Source of the DNA: Pseudomonas gingeri
Lineage (GTDB): Bacteria > Pseudomonadota > Gammaproteobacteria > Pseudomonadales > Pseudomonadaceae
Length of the DNA: 64,000 nt
Assembly: GCF_013386115.1 (NCBI RefSeq)
Contig: NZ_JACAOR010000005.1
Span: forward strand, 598,543-662,542
Reading direction: 5' to 3'
Part shown: piece by piece, positions 30,603 to 38,221 of the stretch
Position numbering within the stretch: position 1 is the stretch's first letter
Layout of the letters: the number at the start of each line of letters is the position of its first letter
Program-made: the position numbers and the translations under genes
Notes under the pieces: model-generated
Told to the model about the DNA's origin: nothing
Seen by the model: only the letters and a program-made list of their open reading frames with translations
The model's database searches: none

Positions 30603-31997
30603 TCACCGCTTCATGGCCCGGTTCAGCAACTGCTCGAGCAGTTTCAGGCCCAGGTCGATTTCCGCGTAGCTGATTTCCAGCGACGGGGCCAGGGTGATGA
30701 CGTTCTTGTAGTAGCCGCCGACGTCGAGGATCAGGCCGAGTTTCTGACCGTCAACCACCATGTCGCCCTTCATGCCTTCCTCGACCATGTAGTCCAGGGT
30801 GGCCTTGTCCGGGGTGAAGCCGTCGGTGGTGCAGATTTCGCAGCGCAGGGCCAGGCCCAGGCCATCGACGTCGCCGATGATCGGGAAGCGTTTCTGCAGC
30901 TCTTGCAGGCCTTCGAGGAAGTACTTGCCCTTGGCCATGACCATCGCGCCGTAGTCGACTTCGCTGGTCATCTTGAACATTTCCAGGCCTACCGCCGTAC
31001 CCAGTGGGTTCGAGGCGAAGGTGGAGTGGGTCGAACCTGGTGGGAAGACCTTCGGGTTGATCAGCTCTTCACGGGCCCAGATGCCGCCCAGCGGGTTCAG
31101 GCCGTTGGTCAGCGCCTTGCCGAAGACGATCACGTCCGGCTTGACGTCGAAGTGTTCGATCGACCACAGCTTGCCGGTACGCCAGAAGCCCATCTGGATT
31201 TCGTCGACGACCATCAGGATGCCATGCTGGTCGAGGACCTTCTTCAGCTCGCTGTAGAAGTTCATCGGCGGGATCACGTAGCCGCCGGTGCCCTGGATCG
31301 GCTCGACGTAGAACGCCGCGTATTCGCTGGAGCCGACTTTCGGGTCCCACACGCCGTTGTATTCAGTCTCGAACAGGCGGGCGAACTGCTGCACGCAGTG
31401 GCTGCCGTACTCTTCCTTGGTCATGCCTTTCGGGCCGCGGAAGTGGTACGGGAACGGGATGAACTGGGCGCGCTCGCCGAAGTGGCCGTAGCGGCGACGG
31501 TAGCGGTAGCTCGAAGTGATCGAGGACGCACCCAGGGTACGGCCGTGGTAGCCGCCTTCGAAGGCGAACATCAGGCTCTTGCCGTTGGTGGCGTTACGCA
31601 CGACTTTCAGCGAGTCTTCGATGGACTGCGAACCGCCGACGTTGAAGTGCACGCGACCGTCGAGGCCGAACTTGTTCTTGGCGTCGACCGCGATCCTTTC
31701 CGACAGCTCGATCTTGCCTTTGTGCAGGTACTGGCTGGCGATCTGCGGCAGGGTGTCGATCTGTTGCTTGAGGGCGTTGTTCAGGCGTGGGTTGGCGTAG
31801 CCGAAGTTGACCGCCGAGTACCACATCTGCAGGTCGAGGTATGCCTGGTCTTCGGTGTCCCAGACGTAGGAGCCTTCGCAGCGGCTGAAAATGCGCGGTG
31901 GCTCGATGTAGTGGACGGTATCGCCGTAGGAGCAATATTTGGCTTCTTTTTCCAGAAGCACCTGGTCTTCGGCGGTAGCGATACGAATCTCAGACAT
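30603..31997 (-). CDS. Class III PLP-dependent aminotransferase
   Basis: The 464-residue protein is a class III (ornithine/4-aminobutyrate-type) transaminase. The PLP Lys is Lys294 in VFGKALTNG, the ring-N Asp is Asp265 in VVDEIQMGFWRTG, the phosphate/aromatic region is EGGYHGRTLGAS, and STHSTFASNPL is the other-subunit contact. It moves an amino group between a primary amine or omega-amino acid and a keto acid; the substrate is unknown. The extended N-terminus (EAKYCSYGDTVHYIEPPRIFSRCEG) is typical of a Pseudomonas subfamily I cannot name. Its start overlaps the upstream phosphatase gene by 8 bp, so the two are coupled. Confidence 0.9.
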   Translation of the reverse strand: MSEIRIATAEDQVLLEKEAKYCSYGDTVHYIEPPRIFSRCEGSYVWDTEDQAYLDLQMWYSAVNFGYANPRLNNALKQQIDTLPQIASQYLHKGKIELSERIAVDAKNKFGLDGRVHFNVGGSQSIEDSLKVVRNATNGKSLMFAFEGGYHGRTLGASSITSSYRYRRRYGHFGERAQFIPFPYHFRGPKGMTKEEYGSHCVQQFARLFETEYNGVWDPKVGSSEYAAFYVEPIQGTGGYVIPPMNFYSELKKVLDQHGILMVVDEIQMGFWRTGKLWSIEHFDVKPDVIVFGKALTNGLNPLGGIWAREELINPKVFPPGSTHSTFASNPLGTAVGLEMFKMTSEVDYGAMVMAKGKYFLEGLQELQKRFPIIGDVDGLGLALRCEICTTDGFTPDKATLDYMVEEGMKGDMVVDGQKLGLILDVGGYYKNVITLAPSLEISYAEIDLGLKLLEQLLNRAMKR

Positions 31998-32709
31998 GGT
32001 GGAAGAGTTCCTGAGTTTGTGAAGAGTTTTCAGCGCTGTCGAGCGCGAAAGTGTTGGCGTTGGCGGCTTCGCTGCTCGGCAGCAGGGCCAGCAGCGCCGG
32101 GAGTTCGGCGAACGATTCGAAACGCACATGCGGGATGCCGTTGCGTTCGCAGTGTTCGGCCAGGCGGTCCTTGGCGAACACGAAGTCGGCGGTCGAGGCC
32201 ACGCACATGTCCGACTGACCGTCACCGATCACCAGTACGCGTTTGCCCTTGGGCGTGGACTTGCATTTGCAGTTGCCGGAAGCGGCGCGGCAGGCATCGC
32301 TGGAATAGGGGAAATCGATGCGCCAGCTGTTCTGGTCGACCTGGCGCAGGCGGTTGGCGAGGATCGGTAGCAAGGTCACGTAGTTGCGTGACAGAATCCG
32401 CGCGATGCCTTGCTCGATACCGTCGCTGACCACTTCGATGGTCGCGCCCAGGCTCATCACGTGGTCGACGAAGTCGGGGAAGTCGGGGTCGATGTCGATG
32501 GTGTCGAAGTAGGCCAGCAACTCGGCGGGCGTTGCCTTGACCAGGGCCAGTTGGCGGCTCAGGCACTCACGCGAACCGATGTGACCGTCCAGCCATTCCT
32601 GTTCGATCGTCTCCCAGCTCGGGTCGGCGAATTGTTCCAGGATGTTGTCGATCGCGTCGGTGCGGGAGATGGTCCCGTCGAAGTCACACACGATATGCCA
32701 GTGCATCAT
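31990..32709 (-). CDS. HAD-IB phosphatase, MtnX-like
   Basis: The 239-residue protein has the HAD catalytic motif CDFDGT (Asp9 nucleophile, Asp11), motif II Ser in VVSDG and motif III IGDGQSD, as in HAD subfamily IB with a C1 cap. MtnX and phosphoserine phosphatases are the nearest named relatives; no other methionine-salvage gene is nearby, so methylthioribulose metabolism is not supported. It is the first gene of the six-gene operon, with AGGTAA before the ATG pair at 32709/32706 and a sigma-54 promoter about 50 bp upstream. The C-terminal tail is rich in small and polar residues. Confidence 0.87.
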   Translation of the reverse strand: MMHWHIVCDFDGTISRTDAIDNILEQFADPSWETIEQEWLDGHIGSRECLSRQLALVKATPAELLAYFDTIDIDPDFPDFVDHVMSLGATIEVVSDGIEQGIARILSRNYVTLLPILANRLRQVDQNSWRIDFPYSSDACRAASGNCKCKSTPKGKRVLVIGDGQSDMCVASTADFVFAKDRLAEHCERNGIPHVRFESFAELPALLALLPSSEAANANTFALDSAENSSQTQELFHHV

Positions 32710-32742
32710 CTGCAGTTACCTGTTGAATAAGAGCGCACTTTG

Positions 32743-32775
32743 CGCATGGCAGGTGCCAGAGCACGGAGCGTGCCA
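32743..32775 (-). promoter_or_regulatory. Sigma-54 promoter(s) for the six-gene operon
   Basis: On the minus strand 32775-32760 reads TGGCACGCTCCGTGCT, with GG and GC exactly ten bases apart and one mismatch to TGGCACGNNNNTTGCW. Seventeen bases downstream a second, weaker match, TGGCACCTGCCATGCG, occupies 32758-32743. The first predicts a transcript starting near 32749, about 40 bases before the phosphatase ATG. The operon ends with its own NtrC-type activator gene, which supports the call. Confidence 0.7.
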
Positions 32776-32828
32776 ACCGGCTGGAACGCCTGTGTTCGCG
32801 GGCTCCTGCCGGTGTTTGTATGGGAAAG

Positions 32829-32865
32829 GCTACAAAGAGCTACAAATTTTGTAGCTTGCTACAAA
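32829..32865. promoter_or_regulatory. Cluster of GCTACAAA half-sites (probable activator binding region)
   Basis: GCTACAAA occurs three times in direct orientation (32829, 32839, 32858) and once inverted (32848-32855), so 32839-32855 is the perfect palindrome GCTACAAATTTTGTAGC. It lies about 55-105 bp upstream of the sigma-54 promoter on the minus strand, the usual distance for an enhancer, and also 73 bp before the divergent mipA-like gene. Confidence 0.65.
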
Positions 32866-32937
32866 GAACATCAGTGCTTGCCTACACTGGGTGCGCTGGT
32901 GATTGATGCGCGCATGTTCAGAACAAGGAAACGATTC

Positions 32938-33711
32938 ATGGCCAGGTTTACCCCCACATTGCTGCTCGCCGGTCTCTTGTCCCTGAGTGGCCTGAGCACC
33001 GGCGTGCTGGCCGAGGAAGGCCTTACCGGGCAGATCGGTGCCGGTATCGGCTACCAGCCCCATGACCCCACGGGCAGCAGCTATGACACGGTGCCCTTGC
33101 CTTACCTGGACCTGGATTGGGGGGACGTCAGCCTCAGCGGCGACGACGGCCTGACCTGGGATGCCTTCAAGGACAGTGGTTTCACCGCCGGGCCGTTTAT
33201 CAACTACCTGCCGGGCCGCAACGCCGATGGCGACCTGCGTGGCCTGCGCAATGTGCCGGACATGGGCCAGATCGGCGGTTATGTGCAGTACGCGCCGGCT
33301 GACTTCTGGCGGGTGTTCGTCCAACTGGGCAGCGCGGTTGGCGGTGGCAACGGCCAGGGCGGCCTGCTCGGCAAGATTGGCGGCGAGCTGGGTTACCCGC
33401 TGGGCATGGGTATCATCGGCAGCAGCAACCTGAGCGCACACTTTGCCGACGCCCGCCAGACCCGGACCTTTTTCGGCGTGAGCGCCGAGGAAGCCCAGGC
33501 TTCGGGGATCGAGCAGTACAAGCCGGGCGGCGGCCTGCAGAACTACACCCTGACCCAGAACTTCGCGATCCCGCTGGGTGGGGCCTGGTCGCTGATGACC
33601 AGCGCGAGCTGGATTCACCTGGTGGGCAACGCCGCCGACAGCAGCATTGTCAGAGAGCGTGGCGACAACAATCAGGGCCAGGTGCAGACCGCCATCAGCT
33701 ACAAGTTCTGA
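32938..33711 (+). CDS. MipA/OmpV family outer-membrane protein
   Basis: The 257-residue protein has a signal peptide (MARFTPTLLLAGLLSLSGLSTGVLA) and a body of alternating beta strands rich in Gly and aromatic residues, ending in the aromatic C-terminus typical of outer-membrane barrels (AISYKF). The SYDTVPLPYLDLDWGD region is usual for MipA/OmpV proteins. Members include a scaffold for murein-synthesising machinery and outer-membrane proteins of unknown function. It diverges from the six-gene operon, and its upstream region carries the GCTACAAA sites, so the two may be co-regulated. AAGGAA precedes the ATG at 32938. Confidence 0.85.
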   Translation: MARFTPTLLLAGLLSLSGLSTGVLAEEGLTGQIGAGIGYQPHDPTGSSYDTVPLPYLDLDWGDVSLSGDDGLTWDAFKDSGFTAGPFINYLPGRNADGDLRGLRNVPDMGQIGGYVQYAPADFWRVFVQLGSAVGGGNGQGGLLGKIGGELGYPLGMGIIGSSNLSAHFADARQTRTFFGVSAEEAQASGIEQYKPGGGLQNYTLTQNFAIPLGGAWSLMTSASWIHLVGNAADSSIVRERGDNNQGQVQTAISYKF

Positions 33712-33817
33712 ACCCGCCTGCGCGACGATCATGCCGCGTTGTAGATCGGCTCGCCCGATCGTCGCCGGGCCGGTTTTTGTAAAGTAGTGAAAGCTGGTCT
33801 GGTGTTTGCAATGCCCC

Positions 33818-33837
33818 CCCGGAAATCATTTTCCGGG
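33818..33837 (+). promoter_or_regulatory. Hairpin overlapping the desaturase ribosome binding site
   Basis: CCCGGAAA (33818-33825) pairs perfectly with TTTCCGGG (33830-33837) around the loop TCAT. The 3' arm contains the start of the only Shine-Dalgarno-like run, GGGAAG (33835-33840), before the ATG at 33849. Such a hairpin would limit ribosome access when folded. Confidence 0.5.
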
Positions 33838-33848
33838 AAGTTTTTCAG

Positions 33849-34709
33849 ATGGCTCGTCCTGCTTACCGCCTGTTGGCTTATTCGCTCTGGGACCTGGTAC
33901 CCATTGTCATGGCGCTGGCGCATTTCTCCTTCGTGTTGTGGCTGGTGCTGGGATTCCACGACCAGTCCTGGTGGATCATCATCCCGGCGGCGCTGCTCTA
34001 TGCGGTCAGTCTGTCGTGGAGCATCAACAGCATCTCCCACAACCAGATCCACAACCCCTACTTCACCCCGCACTGGATGAATCGCGGGTTCGACCTGCTG
34101 CTGTCGCTGACCATCGGCTTTTCGCAGACGATGTACCGCGATATCCACAACCGTCACCATCGCGGCAACTCCGACCTGCCACGGGAGGACGGGACCACCA
34201 TCGACCCGCTGTCGATCTACCTGCACGGCAAGGACGGCCAGCCGGACAATGTCTGGGCCTACACCTTCCTGAGCTTCTTCCGTGACGATCCCAAGGCCTA
34301 TTACGAGGAAATGAAGCGCAAGCACCCGGCGGATGCCCGTTGGGTCAAGGTCGAGATCTATGCGACAGTGGCGTTCTACCTGGGCCTGGCGGCCTGTGAC
34401 TGGCGCGCGGTGCTGGTGTTGCTGCCGTTCTGGTACCTGGGACAGTCGCTGTCATCGCTCAACGGCTACTACGAGCACCTGGGTGGCAACCCCGACCTGC
34501 CGATCGCCTGGGGCGTGAGTTCCTACAGCCGGCTCTACAACCTGATCTGGATGAACAACGGCTATCACGCCGAGCATCACTATCGGCCGAAGATGCACTG
34601 GACCAAGGTCAAGGCGTTCCATGCGCAGATCAGGGAGCAGCAGCGGGAGGCGGGAGTGAAGGTGATTCCGGTATCCCATGGCCTGGGCTTTCTGGTGAAA
34701 CACCGCTGA
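33849..34709 (+). CDS. Membrane fatty acid desaturase/hydroxylase-like protein
   Basis: The 286-residue integral membrane protein has hydrophobic pairs (about 10-60 and 165-200) and the three His boxes of the di-iron desaturase family: HNQIH (about 64), HNRHH (about 99) and HAEHH (about 240). These enzymes introduce double bonds or hydroxyls into lipid acyl chains using oxygen. The short length and box spacing also fit beta-carotene ketolase-like or alkane hydroxylase-like relatives, so the lipid substrate is uncertain. A hairpin covers its ribosome binding site. It follows the MipA-like gene by 137 bp and is followed by a REPIN. Confidence 0.82.
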   Translation: MARPAYRLLAYSLWDLVPIVMALAHFSFVLWLVLGFHDQSWWIIIPAALLYAVSLSWSINSISHNQIHNPYFTPHWMNRGFDLLLSLTIGFSQTMYRDIHNRHHRGNSDLPREDGTTIDPLSIYLHGKDGQPDNVWAYTFLSFFRDDPKAYYEEMKRKHPADARWVKVEIYATVAFYLGLAACDWRAVLVLLPFWYLGQSLSSLNGYYEHLGGNPDLPIAWGVSSYSRLYNLIWMNNGYHAEHHYRPKMHWTKVKAFHAQIREQQREAGVKVIPVSHGLGFLVKHR

Positions 34710-34710
34710 C

Positions 34711-34784
34711 GGTGGGGGCAGGCTTGCCAGCGATGACGATGCCAGTCGCGCCGCCGCTTTCGCGGGCAAGCCCGCTCCCACAGG
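34711..34784. repeat. REP pair (REPIN)
   Basis: Inverted halves GGTGGGGGCAGGCTTGCCAG and CGGGCAAGCCCGCTCCCACA lie between convergent genes; the left half is more diverged. Confidence 0.8.
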
Positions 34785-34851
34785 ACGGGGGGGCTCGCCA
34801 CGGACTATTGTCCAGCCTGGGACCTTGTGGGAGCCGGCTGGGTGGTGATGC

Positions 34852-35253
34852 TCAGTTCTTCTCGCCTTCGGCCAGCAGGGCGATCCCGCCGATAATCACC
34901 AGCACGCCGACCCAGTGCAGCACGCTGATCTGCTCGCCCAGCCCCAGCCAGGAACCGAGCAATACTGCGACGAACACCAGCGAACTGAGGGGAAACGCCA
35001 GGGACAGGCTGCTGCGTCGCAGGATCAGCATCCACACGAAAAAGGCGCCGATGTAGCAACCGATCGCCACCCAGACACCCGGGTTGACCACGACCGCAGC
35101 CAGCCATTGCAGGTTGAAATTCATCTGTCCCAACTGATCGCCGCCGACTTTGGTGGCGATCTGTCCGGCACTTTCGAATGTGATCAGCAGGGCCCACAGC
35201 ACGATCGTGCCGAAGCGCCCGTGGAGCCAGTCCACGTGCTTGGAAGTGCTCAT
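34852..35253 (-). CDS. EmrE/EamA-type small transporter subunit A
   Basis: The 133-residue protein has four membrane helices (about 17-33, 48-70, 76-96, 106-127), the size and layout of small multidrug resistance proteins. An acidic residue, Glu27 in ALLITFESAGQ, occupies the place of the substrate- and proton-binding Glu14 of EmrE. The related subunit 31 bp upstream has Asp there, which suggests the two form a heterodimer. AAGGAAC precedes the ATG at 35253. Substrate unknown; the neighbouring arginase-fold gene hints at a guanidino or amine compound. Confidence 0.78.
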   Translation of the reverse strand: MSTSKHVDWLHGRFGTIVLWALLITFESAGQIATKVGGDQLGQMNFNLQWLAAVVVNPGVWVAIGCYIGAFFVWMLILRRSSLSLAFPLSSLVFVAVLLGSWLGLGEQISVLHWVGVLVIIGGIALLAEGEKN

Positions 35254-35283
35254 AAATCCGTTCCTTCAAACATGAATTGAGTC

Positions 35284-35658
35284 TCAGCTACCGGCGATGG
35301 CAACCAGCATGACGCCCAGGGTGATCACCAGCGTGCCCATCCAGCGGCGCCGGCTGACGGTTTCCCCGAGTACCAGCTTGCCCGCCAGGACCACCCCGCA
35401 ATAGGCCAGAGCGGCGGAAGGGAACAGCAGGCTCAGCGGGGCCCGCGACAGCGCCTCGAGCCAGACCAGGAATTCGACGGCATAGGCGCCGATGCCGCAC
35501 CACAGCAGGGGCGCATTGAACACCTGGCCCCAGAAGGCATTCAGGCGAAAGCCGCCTTCGAGTTCCGGCAAGCGGTCCAGGCCGATCTTGAAACAGAGCT
35601 GGCCGACCACGTCGAGGACAATGGAAAAGGCCACCAGCAGAACAACGGTCAGGGTCAC
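35284..35658 (-). CDS. EmrE/EamA-type small transporter subunit B
   Basis: The 124-residue, four-helix protein resembles ArnE/EmrE-type half transporters (SIVLDVVGQLCFKIGLDRL at the N-terminus and LSLLFPSAALAYCGVVLAGKLVLGE in helix 3). Asp16 takes the position of EmrE Glu14. It begins with GTG at 35658, overlapping the arginase-like stop by 4 bp, with GGAG upstream. Overlap, size and sequence make it the probable partner of the 133-residue subunit. Confidence 0.78.
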   Translation of the reverse strand: MTLTVVLLVAFSIVLDVVGQLCFKIGLDRLPELEGGFRLNAFWGQVFNAPLLWCGIGAYAVEFLVWLEALSRAPLSLLFPSAALAYCGVVLAGKLVLGETVSRRRWMGTLVITLGVMLVAIAGS

Positions 35659-36575
35659 GGAAACAGCTCCTCGAACAGCGTGATCAACGCCTGGTTGGTG
35701 GTCGCGTTGCGCTGCAGGTCAGCGGCGCTCCAGCGTTCGGCCGGCGGTTGATCGGATTTGGCTTCCCAGCGCTTGAAGGCGTTGCTGAAGGCCGGTTTGG
35801 CGAATTCGCCGCAGATATCGATGCCGAGGATGCGCTTGTGCGCGGCCAGGGCCCGGATGGCATCGAGCAGGTGGGTCAGGCGCATGCCGCCCTGGTCCCA
35901 GTTGGTGGCGGCATCTTCGCTGGCCAGTACGTCCTTGTCGATGGTGATCCAGATGGCCTCGGTGGGCAGGTCCCGGATCAGCCGGTCGAGGAAGTCCGGC
36001 CAGTGTTCGTCGGCCAGGTTGCGCCAGTGCAGATGGTTTTCCTGCTGCTGGTGGCCGGCACCGTCGCCGATCCGTCCCCAGACCTTAGACGGCGCATGCT
36101 GCCAGGGAAACAGCTGCAGGTCGCCGCGGCGCAGGGCACCGAGATTGCCGCCGCGCAGTTGCGGGGTGTCGAGGTCTTCGCTGCATGGGCCGAGGGTGAC
36201 GATACGCTTGATGTTCGGCAGCTTCAGCGCGCGGTTGACCCACGAGCCGCAATGCCGGCGTGGAGCCAGGTGCACCCAGTCGGGATGGTTGTCGAAGTGG
36301 ATCAGGCTGACCGGCTCCGGCAGGTTGCCGAGGAAGGCCGGGGTCAGGTGATGGTAGTCGCCGGAGCCGACGAAATAGATGTACGGCCTGCCGGTGGCGG
36401 GCGCCGGGAGCTGGCGCAGGCGTTCGGCAAAGCGGCGGTAATGGCGTTCGGTGGTCCAGAGTCGCAGTTTGGGGCCCAGGTCCAGCAGGTCCAGGCGTTT
36501 CGCGCGACCGCTGTCGAGCAGGTGCCGGATCGGCGCCTGGGCCGTCAGGCTGTGGTCGAGATCTAAAATGTTCAC
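35655..36575 (-). CDS. Arginase/ureohydrolase-fold protein
   Basis: The 306-residue protein carries the metal-ligand pattern of the ureohydrolase superfamily: GSGDYHH (Asp73, His75), DNHPD (Asp95, His97, Asp99, matching DAHxD) and TIDKD (Asp213, Asp215, matching DxD). The usual SxDxDxxDP is altered to TIDKDVLAS, so substrate specificity is probably not that of classical arginase or agmatinase; UPF0489-like or deacetylase-like relatives are possible. It begins with GTG at 36575 and is the first gene of a three-gene operon with two small transporter subunits. A hydrolase plus efflux pair suggests turnover and export of a guanidino compound or amine, which is inference. Confidence 0.75.
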   Translation of the reverse strand: MNILDLDHSLTAQAPIRHLLDSGRAKRLDLLDLGPKLRLWTTERHYRRFAERLRQLPAPATGRPYIYFVGSGDYHHLTPAFLGNLPEPVSLIHFDNHPDWVHLAPRRHCGSWVNRALKLPNIKRIVTLGPCSEDLDTPQLRGGNLGALRRGDLQLFPWQHAPSKVWGRIGDGAGHQQQENHLHWRNLADEHWPDFLDRLIRDLPTEAIWITIDKDVLASEDAATNWDQGGMRLTHLLDAIRALAAHKRILGIDICGEFAKPAFSNAFKRWEAKSDQPPAERWSAADLQRNATTNQALITLFEELFP

Positions 36576-36712
36576 AACGTCGATTTATCCGTGGCAGCGC
36601 CCCCACATCAAAGTACCTGGCCAGGCTGAAAGGCAGGCAGTGCGGGCTTTGCCGGGTAAATGCAAAGGACGGGCCAGTCATGCCGCGGGATCTTGAATGC
36701 GCAGGTACATCC

Positions 36713-36803
36713 ATGGGAGCCGGCTTGCTGGCGATAGCGGCTGGCCGGTCGGAGGTCATGTTGGCTGACCGATCGCCATCGCTGGCAAGCCAGCTCCTAC
36801 AGG
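36713..36803. repeat. REP pair (REPIN) in the gap before aauR
   Basis: ATGGGAGCCGGCTTGCTGGCGAT and ATCGCTGGCAAGCCAGCTCCTAC face each other across about 45 bp. Otherwise the 320-bp gap 36576-36895 shows no gene. Confidence 0.85.
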
Positions 36804-36895
36804 TGTGCGATGTGTTCGTGAATGAGTTCAGCCGTGCAAGCGCAGGCCGATGCTCGCCAGTACACCAGGCGCAGCCTTGAAGAGCCAATCCCTAT

Positions 36896-38221
36896 TCAGT
36901 GGCTGAGGCCGTATTTCTTGACCTTGTCGAACAGGGTGGTCTTGGCCATGCCCAGTTCCTGGCTGGCCTGGGTCAGGTTGCCGCCGCTGCGCTGCAGGGC
37001 GTCGTTGAGCAGGTTGCGCTCGAAAGCCTCGACCGCTTCGGCGAAGCCCAGGCCACCGGTGCTCTGCGTGCCGGATTTCTTGAAGGCTGGCAGGCCGAGG
37101 GCGAAGCGCTCGGCGACATTGCGCAGTTCGCGCACGTTGCCCGGCCAGTCGTGGCTCATCAGGTTCGACAGGGTCTGGTTGTCCAGCTCCGGCGCGGCGC
37201 GGTCAAAGCGCAACGAGGACTGCTGCAGGAAGTGTTCGAACAGTTGCAGGATATCCTCGCGCCGCTCGCGCAGGGGTGGCAGTTCCAGGGTCACCACGTT
37301 CAGGCGGTAATACAGGTCGCTGCGGAATTCGCCGGCCTTGCCCAGTTCATCCAGGTCGGACTTGGTGGCGGCGATCACCCGGCAGTCCACCGCCACGCTC
37401 TGGTTCGAGCCCAGGCGCTCCAGGGTGCGTTCCTGCAGGACACGCAGCAGTTTGATCTGCAGCGCAATCGGCATGCTTTCCACTTCATCGAGAAACAGCG
37501 TGCCGCCATGGGCGTGTTCGATCTTGCCGATCCGGCGTTTGCCGGCACCGGTGAAGGCATTGGCCTCGTGGCCGAAGATCTCGCTTTCGAAAAGGTTTTC
37601 CGGCAGGCCGCCGCAGTTGAGGGCGACGAACTGTTGCGACTGGCGGCGGCTGAAGTCGTGCAGGCAGCGGGCGACCAGTTCCTTGCCGGTTCCGGTTTCA
37701 CCTTCGATCAGCACGTTGGCCGAGGTATCGGCGACGTTGGCGATCAATTCCCGCAGATTTTGCATGGCCGGCGAGCGGCCGATGATCCGCCCCTCGAGGG
37801 AGTCGCGCTCGGCCAGTTGCCGCCGCAACGACCAGACTTCCCGCGCCAGGCCGCGTTGTTCCAGGGCGCGGCGGGCGACTTCGACCAGGCGCTCGGGAGA
37901 AAAGGGTTTTTCCATGAAATCGTAGGCACCGCTGCGCATCGCGCCGACCGCCATGGAGATATCGCCATGGCCGGTGATCAGCACCACCGGCAGGCTGCGG
38001 TCGCGGGCCTTGAGGCGGGTCAGCAGTTCCAGGCCGTCGATACCCGGCAGGCGGATATCGCTGATGACGATGCCGGGAAAGTTGTCACCGATCCGCGCCA
38101 GGGCTTCTTCGGCACTGCCGACGCCTTCGCTGGGAATATCCTCCAGGGACAGCGCCTGCTGGCAGCCGAGCAGCACATGGGGATCGTCTTCGACGATCAG
38201 GACGGTCAGGTCGTTGTTCAT
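36896..38221 (-). CDS. aauR: Sigma-54-dependent response regulator AauR (DctD-like)
   Basis: The 441-residue protein has a receiver (about 5-120, Asp in VISDIRLPGIDG), an AAA+ domain (about 145-370: GETGTGKE Walker A, GTLFLDEVESMP Walker B) and a C-terminal Fis-type helix-turn-helix (LTQASQELGMAKTTLFDKVKKYG). The sigma-54 contact loop reads NAFTGA in place of GAFTGA. It is DctD-like, but its position beside aatPMQJ matches the AauR/AauS system known from Pseudomonas putida, which activates acidic amino acid uptake. Two TTCGG-N4-CCGAA sites and a sigma-54 promoter upstream of aatJ support this. It overlaps aauS by 4 bp. Confidence 0.85.
   Translation of the reverse strand: MNNDLTVLIVEDDPHVLLGCQQALSLEDIPSEGVGSAEEALARIGDNFPGIVISDIRLPGIDGLELLTRLKARDRSLPVVLITGHGDISMAVGAMRSGAYDFMEKPFSPERLVEVARRALEQRGLAREVWSLRRQLAERDSLEGRIIGRSPAMQNLRELIANVADTSANVLIEGETGTGKELVARCLHDFSRRQSQQFVALNCGGLPENLFESEIFGHEANAFTGAGKRRIGKIEHAHGGTLFLDEVESMPIALQIKLLRVLQERTLERLGSNQSVAVDCRVIAATKSDLDELGKAGEFRSDLYYRLNVVTLELPPLRERREDILQLFEHFLQQSSLRFDRAAPELDNQTLSNLMSHDWPGNVRELRNVAERFALGLPAFKKSGTQSTGGLGFAEAVEAFERNLLNDALQRSGGNLTQASQELGMAKTTLFDKVKKYGLSH

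Noticed and set aside
31990..32709. Methionine salvage enzyme MtnX
   Set aside because: Only general HAD-IB similarity is visible and no other methionine salvage gene is near.
32743..32758. A second independent sigma-54 promoter
   Set aside because: TGGCACCTGCCATGCG has the right spacing but more mismatches than the site 17 bp upstream, and is kept only as a weaker alternative within the same feature.
34852..35658. Guanidinium exporter (Gdx) pair
   Set aside because: The helix 1 and 2 sequences do not show the Gdx signature and no guanidine riboswitch structure was seen upstream.
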